Below, one piece after another: positions 59,277-64,000 of a stretch of 64,000 bases of DNA. Within the stretch, counting starts at the first letter, position 1, and the number at the start of each line of letters is the position of its first letter. A program made the position numbers and the translations under genes. Below the pieces are notes generated by a model that did no database searches, had not been told where the DNA came from, and was given only the letters and a program-made list of their open reading frames with translations. This DNA is from RGIG4608 sp964534905 (GTDB taxonomy: Bacteria > Bacillota > Clostridia > Oscillospirales > CAG-272), in NCBI GenBank assembly GCA_964534905.1, contig CAZHPZ010000002.1, forward strand, positions 14,196-78,195. The letters are read 5' to 3'.

Positions 59277-60194
59277 ATGCGAGGCGAGAATATTTTTGAT
59301 TTCGGAAAATATTTCGATTTTGCGGAGCTTGAGCGTGCCGTGCTTGCGCTCCAAAGCAAATATGATTTTCTTAATATCGGAACGATAGGAAAAAGTATTT
59401 TCGGAAAAAGCATTCCGATAATCAGTTTTGGAAAAGGCACAAAAAGCATTATCTATATAGGCGCTCATCACGGAATGGAGTGGATAACCTCCGCGCTACT
59501 CACAAAATTTCTATTTGATTTCTGCGAGGAATACACGCACGGCGGCACATATTTCGGAATATCCTGCCGTGTTCTTTTTGATACACGCAGAATTCACGTA
59601 ATTCCCATGCTGAACCCCGACGGAGTAAGCTATGCAATACACGGAATTGATGAGGACAATGTGTTGCACTCACGTCTTATCAGGATGAACGGCTCCGAGG
59701 ACTTTTCTCATTGGCAGGCAAACGGACGCGGAGTCGATCTCAATCACAATTACCGTGCCGGCTTTGAGGAATACAAGGCGATTGAAAACAGCCTCGGAAT
59801 TTTCGGAGGAGCTGCGACCAAATTCAGCGGCGAATATCCCGAATCCGAGCCCGAGGTCAAGGCTCTCTGTGATTTTGTAAGATTCGAACGTCCGAGCATT
59901 GCTCTTACTCTCCACACACAGGGAGAAGAAATATACTATACGAGCGGCCCAAGCGGCGCATCCTCTCCCTCCTCAGCTGTCAGTGCGCTGTCACGTCTCA
60001 CCGGATATTCCGTATCACACCCGGAGGGCAGCGCCAAATACGGAGGATTTACGGATTGGTTCATTGATGAGTTTGGTGCACCGTCATTCACGTTTGAATG
60101 CGGAAAGGGTAAAAATCCCCTGCCCTTTTCCGATATGCCGTCAATATATTCGAGGATAAAGCGTGCGCTTTTTACAGCACCCACTTTAATATGA
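59277..60194 (+). CDS. M14-family zinc carboxypeptidase, probably cytoplasmic muropeptide amidase
   Basis: 305 residues from ATG 59277 (GAGGTG 6 bases upstream; the GTG at 59268 overlaps that site). Zinc ligands His65 and Glu68 in GAHHGMEW, the third His in TLHTQGEE, the NPDGV and GVDLNHNY substrate-binding segments of M14, and the catalytic Glu in FTFECGKGKNP. No signal peptide, so like MpaA it may recycle gamma-D-Glu-diaminopimelate peptides inside the cell. The diaminopimelate preference is inferred from family and compartment. Confidence 0.88.
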   Translation: MRGENIFDFGKYFDFAELERAVLALQSKYDFLNIGTIGKSIFGKSIPIISFGKGTKSIIYIGAHHGMEWITSALLTKFLFDFCEEYTHGGTYFGISCRVLFDTRRIHVIPMLNPDGVSYAIHGIDEDNVLHSRLIRMNGSEDFSHWQANGRGVDLNHNYRAGFEEYKAIENSLGIFGGAATKFSGEYPESEPEVKALCDFVRFERPSIALTLHTQGEEIYYTSGPSGASSPSSAVSALSRLTGYSVSHPEGSAKYGGFTDWFIDEFGAPSFTFECGKGKNPLPFSDMPSIYSRIKRALFTAPTLI

Positions 60195-60277
60195 GGTTTG
60201 AGGCGCGAGCTTTTTGACTAAATTAATACAATATTGTAAACTTTGTATATTTAATGAAAGAAGTTTTCGTTAAGTAC

Positions 60278-60307
60278 TTGATTTTTTCGTCGATTTTGTG
60301 TTATAAT
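60278..60307 (+). promoter_or_regulatory. Promoter of the ATP synthase operon
   Basis: TTGATT (60278-60283), an 18-bp spacer, TATAAT (60302-60307), 45 bases before the first ATG. The rest of the 157-bp gap is AT-rich with nothing recognised. Confidence 0.65.
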
Positions 60308-60351
60308 TTCATAGTCGGCACATATTTTTATAAGTATCTCGGAGAGCAAAA

Positions 60352-60624
60352 ATGAGAAAAATGTACAATGCGTTTTACGTAGTAAATATCGTATTTCAAT
60401 CAATATTCAATCTGCTCTTCTACATCGGAGTTTCCCTGCTCGTGGCATGGATAGTCACGGAAAAATTGGGGCTTCCGAATTGGATATATGTGTTGTTTAT
60501 TTTAGTCGGAACAATAAGCGGTATTATTTCAATGATGAAATTTATAATAACCGCTATGAGCTCTCTTGAGAGCATAGAAAAATCTCAAAAATCAAAAAGG
60601 AAAGACAATGAGCAAAAAAAATAA
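60352..60624 (+). CDS. AtpZ/AtpI-type small membrane protein, first gene of the F-ATPase operon
   Basis: 90 residues with two helices (about 12-35 and 45-67) and a basic, Lys-rich tail. The LLFYIGVSLLVAWIVTEKLGLPNW and FILVGTISGIISMMKFI pattern matches AtpZ/AtpI proteins, which help assemble the c-ring and handle Mg2+ or Ca2+. RBS GGAG lies before the ATG. It overlaps the next gene by 17 bases. Confidence 0.8.
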   Translation: MRKMYNAFYVVNIVFQSIFNLLFYIGVSLLVAWIVTEKLGLPNWIYVLFILVGTISGIISMMKFIITAMSSLESIEKSQKSKRKDNEQKK

Positions 60625-61057
60625 TTTCAGAAAAGATGTTCTTTATCTCTTTGTCGGAGAAGCTGCGGTTGCGGCTGCTATCGTTGCGGTATACCTCATT
60701 ATAGGACAATTCAGCTACAAGGTGCTCACAGGCGCCGTGCTCGGAGCATTGGTTGTTACTATGAATTTTTACATTTTAAACATATCCGTCGACAAAGCGA
60801 TAAATAAATACATAGAGAAACGCGGAGACGGCGAAATGACAGACGAGGAAGCGGAAAAGTTTTCTTCCGATCACAAAATGGACGTTCAGAACGAAATGAC
60901 CAAATCTTACATATTTCGCAGTGCACTTATGATCGGAGTACTCGTGTTGGCTCTGATCACACGTCAGTTTGACCCGATAGCACTTCTTTTACCGCTCGTG
61001 GCATACAAGCCGCTCATTTACGTTTCTGAAGCAATAAAAGGAAAAAGAGGTGAATAA
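60608..61057 (+). CDS. ATP synthase subunit I-like membrane protein (AtpI family)
   Basis: 149 residues with four hydrophobic segments (about 14-32, 36-55, 100-118, 121-136) and a charged cytoplasmic loop between the second and third. Similar to ATP-synt_I proteins found ahead of atpB, thought to aid c-ring assembly. It overlaps the previous gene by 17 bases and ends 2 bases before atpB. Family call is moderate; the position is strong support. Confidence 0.72.
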   Translation: MSKKNNFRKDVLYLFVGEAAVAAAIVAVYLIIGQFSYKVLTGAVLGALVVTMNFYILNISVDKAINKYIEKRGDGEMTDEEAEKFSSDHKMDVQNEMTKSYIFRSALMIGVLVLALITRQFDPIALLLPLVAYKPLIYVSEAIKGKRGE

Positions 61058-61059
61058 TC

Positions 61060-61878
61060 TTGGATATTTCTGTAACGGGTCCTAAGGTGTTCGTCAGAAT
61101 AGACGAGCTTTATGAAAAATTTGCCGGAACAATGGTTGATATATTCGGCAATTTCGGAAATTTGATAACACAGACCACCGTTTCCCTTTTCGTGGTTACC
61201 ATTGCCCTGATAATTCTCGCATTCTTTATATCGCGCAAAATTCAAAAGCGCCCCGGAGGTCTTCAGGTAATAGTAGAAAAGCTTATCGGTATGCTTTACA
61301 ACCTCGTTGAGGAAACCATGGGAAAGCATAATATGAAATTCGCTCCGTACATCGGAACGCTCTTCCTTTCTTGTATATGCGGAAGCCTTATAGGAACGAC
61401 TATGATATTCCGCTCCACCACGGCAGACCTCTCCGTTACTCTTGCATACGCACTTGTAACAACGGGACTTGTCTGGTATCACAACATCAAGAACAACGGT
61501 TTTATCGGTTGGTTGAAGGGCTTTACGGAGCCGATAGTCGTAATGACGCCCATGAACATCGTCAGTGAGATAGCACAACCTATTTCAATGGCATTCCGTC
61601 ATTTCGGAAACGTTGCCGGCGGTTCTGTTCTCACGGCACTGATATATGCGGCTCTTGCCGTTGCCTCAAAGGCAATATTCTCATGGCTCCCCGCTTATAT
61701 CGCATCGCTGATTCCTCCTGTGCTTCAGGTTGGTATTCCGGCATTTCTTTCGTTGTATTTCGATTTCTTCTCATCATTCGTTCAGGCATTTGTTTTCTGC
61801 CTGCTTACGATGGTATACGTGGCAGGCGCTTGCCCGCCCCCGCCGGAGGAAGCCGATGCAAATAAACAGTCAAAATAA
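61060..61878 (+). CDS. atpB: ATP synthase F0 subunit a
   Basis: Forms the ion half-channels facing the c-ring. 272 residues, about six helices. The essential Arg is in SMAFRHFGNVAGG, and IPAFLSLYFDFFSSFVQAFVFCLLTMVY is the final helix pair. It starts at TTG 61060 with GAGGTG 7 bases upstream; no ATG fits near. The chain ends in a Pro-rich polar tail (PPPPEEADANKQ). Confidence 0.95.
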   Translation: MDISVTGPKVFVRIDELYEKFAGTMVDIFGNFGNLITQTTVSLFVVTIALIILAFFISRKIQKRPGGLQVIVEKLIGMLYNLVEETMGKHNMKFAPYIGTLFLSCICGSLIGTTMIFRSTTADLSVTLAYALVTTGLVWYHNIKNNGFIGWLKGFTEPIVVMTPMNIVSEIAQPISMAFRHFGNVAGGSVLTALIYAALAVASKAIFSWLPAYIASLIPPVLQVGIPAFLSLYFDFFSSFVQAFVFCLLTMVYVAGACPPPPEEADANKQSK

Positions 61879-61909
61879 AATTTTTTTATAAACAAAGGAG
61901 AATTCAAAA

Positions 61910-62146
61910 ATGGATGTTAATGCAGCAAGAGCACTCGGTGCGGCTATTTGTATGGGACTCGGAGCAATAGGTCCCGCTATCGGTGAGGGTAATGCAGTAG
62001 GTAAAGCCCTTGAAGCTATGGCTCGTCAGCCCGAGCTTGCAGGTACACTTCGTACAAATATGATCCTCGGTTGTGCTATTACCGAGACAACGGGTATCTA
62101 TTCACTTGTCGTATCTCTGCTTCTCATATTCATGGGCGTTCTTTAA
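61910..62146 (+). CDS. atpE: ATP synthase F0 subunit c with a two-carboxylate Na+-type site
   Basis: 78 residues, two helices joined by the polar loop RQPE. The ion site has Glu59 in TETTGIY, plus Glu26 in GPAIGEG at the position of Gln32 in the Ilyobacter Na+ c-subunit, Thr60 for Ser66 and Tyr64 for Tyr70, Ile57 for Val63. Spacing between these residues is identical to Ilyobacter. This is the two-carboxylate variant known from Fusobacterium, so the ring is expected to couple to Na+. AAAGGAG precedes the ATG. Confidence 0.95.
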   Translation: MDVNAARALGAAICMGLGAIGPAIGEGNAVGKALEAMARQPELAGTLRTNMILGCAITETTGIYSLVVSLLLIFMGVL

Positions 62147-62167
62147 TAAAGCGGTCGGGAGAATATT

Positions 62168-62680
62168 ATGAGTGTAGTAATCGATGCTTTTGAATCGTTC
62201 GTCGGCGTAAATGTCTGGACGATGCTATTTGCATGGTGTAATCTACTTATTCTTTATCTGTTTCTTAAAAAGCTTCTCTTTGTGCCTATGAAAAACATGA
62301 TAGATTCAAGGCAAAAGGAAATCGACGATATGTACGCAAATGCTAAAAGCGCCGAGATTGAAGCCGATGAAATGAAAGCCGAATATGAGGAAAAGCTTTC
62401 AAGTGCAAATGATGAAAGCGAAAGGATCCTTAAAAGTGCAGTTCGCCGCGCGCAGCTCAAGGAGGAGGATATTCTCCGTGATGCACAGGCAGAGGCTTCA
62501 AGGATTTATGAGCGTGCGCAGGAGCAAATCGCTCTTGAGAAAAAGCATGCACTCAGTGAGGTCAAAAACGAGGTGTCCGATATGGCACTTGAAATCGCAG
62601 GTGCAGTCATCTCACGTGAGGTGAGCAAGGACGACCATGCAGACCTTATCGACTCATTTATAGACAATATCGGTGATTGA
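62168..62680 (+). CDS. atpF: ATP synthase F0 subunit b
   Basis: The peripheral stalk. 170 residues: one N-terminal membrane helix (about 15-35, WTMLFAWCNLLILYLFL), then a long charged helix to about 145 that dimerises as a coiled coil, ending in SREVSKDDHADLIDSFI. It lies 21 bases after atpE and reaches the delta gene. Confidence 0.94.
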   Translation: MSVVIDAFESFVGVNVWTMLFAWCNLLILYLFLKKLLFVPMKNMIDSRQKEIDDMYANAKSAEIEADEMKAEYEEKLSSANDESERILKSAVRRAQLKEEDILRDAQAEASRIYERAQEQIALEKKHALSEVKNEVSDMALEIAGAVISREVSKDDHADLIDSFIDNIGD

Positions 62681-62681
62681 T

Positions 62682-63227
62682 ATGGCTTATACAAACAATA
62701 ATGCAAAAGGCTTTGGCGACGCGCTTTTCTCGCTTGCCGAGGAGCTTGAACAAACCGAAGAAATAAAATCCGATCTCGTCACTGTCGCTTGTGCACTTGA
62801 CGAAAATCCCGATTATTTTAAGCTTTTGGACACTCCTGCTCTTTCGCGTGAAGAAAGAGTCGGACTGATAAGCGAAGCCTTCGGCTCGTTCAATACAAAT
62901 CTCGTCAGCCTGCTCAAAATACTTGCGGAACGCAGAGAGGCTCATCTTCTCTACGCAATCAAGGGAGAGTTCGAATCCGCATATGACATTTCACGCGGAA
63001 TAGAACGTGTTGAGGCAGTTTCGGCTGTTTCCATAAGCGACGAGCAAAAAGAAAAGCTGACGCTGAAGCTCGAAAAGATAACGGGTAAAAAAATAATCGT
63101 AAAAAACACCGTAGACCCATCAATCCTCGGCGGAATGAAGCTGAGATATATGGGAAAGCAGATAGACGGCTCGCTTAAGACCAAGCTCGACAGTCTTGAA
63201 AAGAGCCTTAAAGAATTAGTAATATAA
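62682..63227 (+). CDS. atpH: ATP synthase F1 subunit delta
   Basis: Links the b stalk to the alpha subunits. 181 residues with the helical N-terminal domain (YTNNNAKGFGDALFSLAEELEQ) and the C-terminal KKIIVKNTVDPSILGGMKLRYMGKQIDGSLKTKLDSL signature. ATG 62682 is one base after the atpF stop; a GTG at 62673 overlapping atpF is the alternative. Neither has a clear ribosome site, so translation is likely coupled. Confidence 0.93.
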   Translation: MAYTNNNAKGFGDALFSLAEELEQTEEIKSDLVTVACALDENPDYFKLLDTPALSREERVGLISEAFGSFNTNLVSLLKILAERREAHLLYAIKGEFESAYDISRGIERVEAVSAVSISDEQKEKLTLKLEKITGKKIIVKNTVDPSILGGMKLRYMGKQIDGSLKTKLDSLEKSLKELVI

Positions 63228-63240
63228 AGTTGGTGAAAAA

Positions 63241-64000
63241 ATGCAGTCCAGAATAGACGATATATCTAAAATTATAAAAGAGCAGATCCGTCACTACGAG
63301 GCCAAGACCGAGCAAGACGAGATAGGCTACGTTATATCAGTAGGCGACGGTATTTCCAAGGTTTACGGACTTGACAAATGCAAATCCAACGAGCTTCTCG
63401 AATTTGCCAACGGCTCATTCGGTATGGCGCTCAACCTTGAAGAGACCTACGTCAGCTGCGTTCTTCTCGGTAACGATGTCGGCATAGCGGAGGGCAGCGT
63501 TGTTAAACGCACGGGACGAGTAGTTTCCGTTCCAGTCGGAGAGGCTCTTATAGGACGTGTAGTTAATGCGCTCGGTCAGCCTATTGATGGCAAGGGCCCC
63601 ATTGATATTCAGACTTACAGTCCGATAGAACGCCGTGCCTACGGAATTATCGAAAGAAAATCAGTATCTGTTCCTCTTCAAACCGGTATTAAGGCTATCG
63701 ACTCCATGATACCGATAGGCAGAGGTCAGAGAGAACTTATAATCGGAGACAGACAGACGGGTAAGACCGTTATCGCCACCGACACTATAATAAATCAAAA
63801 GGGCAAGGATGTAATTTGCATCTACGTTGCTATCGGTCAGAAGCAGTCTACCGTTACATCTGTTGTTGATACACTTTACAGAGCAGGCGCTATGGATTAC
63901 ACTATAGTGGTATCCGCCAACGCCAGCGATCCCGCGCCCCTCCAATACATCGCTCCCTACTCGGGATGCTCGATGGGAGAATATTTTATGGAGCAAGGAA
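63241..64000 (+). CDS. atpA: ATP synthase F1 subunit alpha, N-terminal half (runs off window)
   Basis: Open from ATG 63241 to the end of the window, 253 codons. Beta-barrel domain (IGYVISVGDGISKVYGLD), the crown motif GRVVNALGQPIDGKGPI, and Walker A GDRQTGKT near residue 170, then YVAIGQKQSTV. It follows atpH by 13 bases with a weak TGGTG site. The remaining half, and probably gamma, beta and epsilon genes, lie to the right. Confidence 0.96.
   Translation, partial: MQSRIDDISKIIKEQIRHYEAKTEQDEIGYVISVGDGISKVYGLDKCKSNELLEFANGSFGMALNLEETYVSCVLLGNDVGIAEGSVVKRTGRVVSVPVGEALIGRVVNALGQPIDGKGPIDIQTYSPIERRAYGIIERKSVSVPLQTGIKAIDSMIPIGRGQRELIIGDRQTGKTVIATDTIINQKGKDVICIYVAIGQKQSTVTSVVDTLYRAGAMDYTIVVSANASDPAPLQYIAPYSGCSMGEYFMEQG

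Noticed and set aside
1..64000. CRISPR arrays, prophage, IS elements, rRNA operons
   Set aside because: No spaced identical repeats, transposase, integrase, phage structural gene or rRNA sequence was found on either strand.

Overview
This window looks like the chromosome of an anaerobic, spore-forming member of the Clostridia (Bacillota). It is probably an uncultured gut-type relative of Oscillospirales or Lachnospirales, but the lineage is an inference. The support is: a sporulation sigma factor (SigG), oxygen-sensitive ribonucleotide reductase (NrdD/NrdG), an iron-sulfur L-serine dehydratase, acetate kinase, SLH-domain and lipobox surface proteins, AtpZ/AtpI-type genes ahead of the F-ATPase, strong GGAGG ribosome sites and SigA promoters with 16-18 bp spacers. 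I see no IS element, prophage, CRISPR array or rRNA. No gap between genes exceeds 300 bp; the longest is 293 bp, upstream of nrdD.

Layout. 0-9 kb: the 3' end of ackA, a P-loop ATPase, rqcH (ribosome quality control), an SLH surface protein, an RluA-type pseudouridine synthase coupled to a DUF3810 membrane protein, and murA. 9-17 kb: ligA, an amidase, then a plus-strand run rsmI-asd-DUF3006-methyltransferase ending in a degenerate FolC/Mur-ligase-like gene split over two frames at an A AAA AAG heptamer. 16.6-29 kb: ddl behind an HTH/L-serine dehydratase fusion; three lipoproteins (SASA esterase, M6 protease, barnase-type RNase); MarR-MATE; a HAD hydrolase; a Taq-type carboxypeptidase; exonuclease III. 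29-40.6 kb: tdk/pepT, a condensation-fold acyltransferase operon, sigG with a Cys-rich partner, an E2/CAT-fold protein, and a metal-efflux island (ArsR-AraC regulator, HMA chaperone, Zn/Cd-type P-type ATPase). 40.7-46.8 kb: a minus-strand type IV pilus operon (pseudopilins, a PilM-like fusion, prepilin peptidase, PilC, PilB). 47-58 kb: a MacB-like ABC fusion, nrdDG with paired NrdR boxes, an HD hydrolase, and a heterodimeric ABC exporter under a MarR regulator. 58-64 kb: ksgA, tRNA-Thr(CGT), an M14 peptidase, and the F-ATPase operon running off the right edge.

How the parts fit together. The core is housekeeping: wall precursors (murA, ddl, asd), rRNA modification (rsmI, ksgA, TrmH and RluA types), DNA repair (ligA, xth) and dNTP supply (nrdDG, tdk). 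Energy comes from substrate-level acetate formation plus an F-ATPase whose c subunit carries a Na+-type two-carboxylate site. Around the core sit peptide, nucleic-acid and glycan scavenging functions, efflux systems with local regulators, and a pilus with no retraction ATPase in view.

The most unusual items are: the HTH-serine dehydratase with palindromes on its own promoter; the frame-split FolC-like pseudo-enzyme; the lipid-anchored barnase; the PilM-like protein fused to a clostridial module; and the ArsR-AraC regulator with 21-bp-phased repeats, one of which fills its own promoter spacer.
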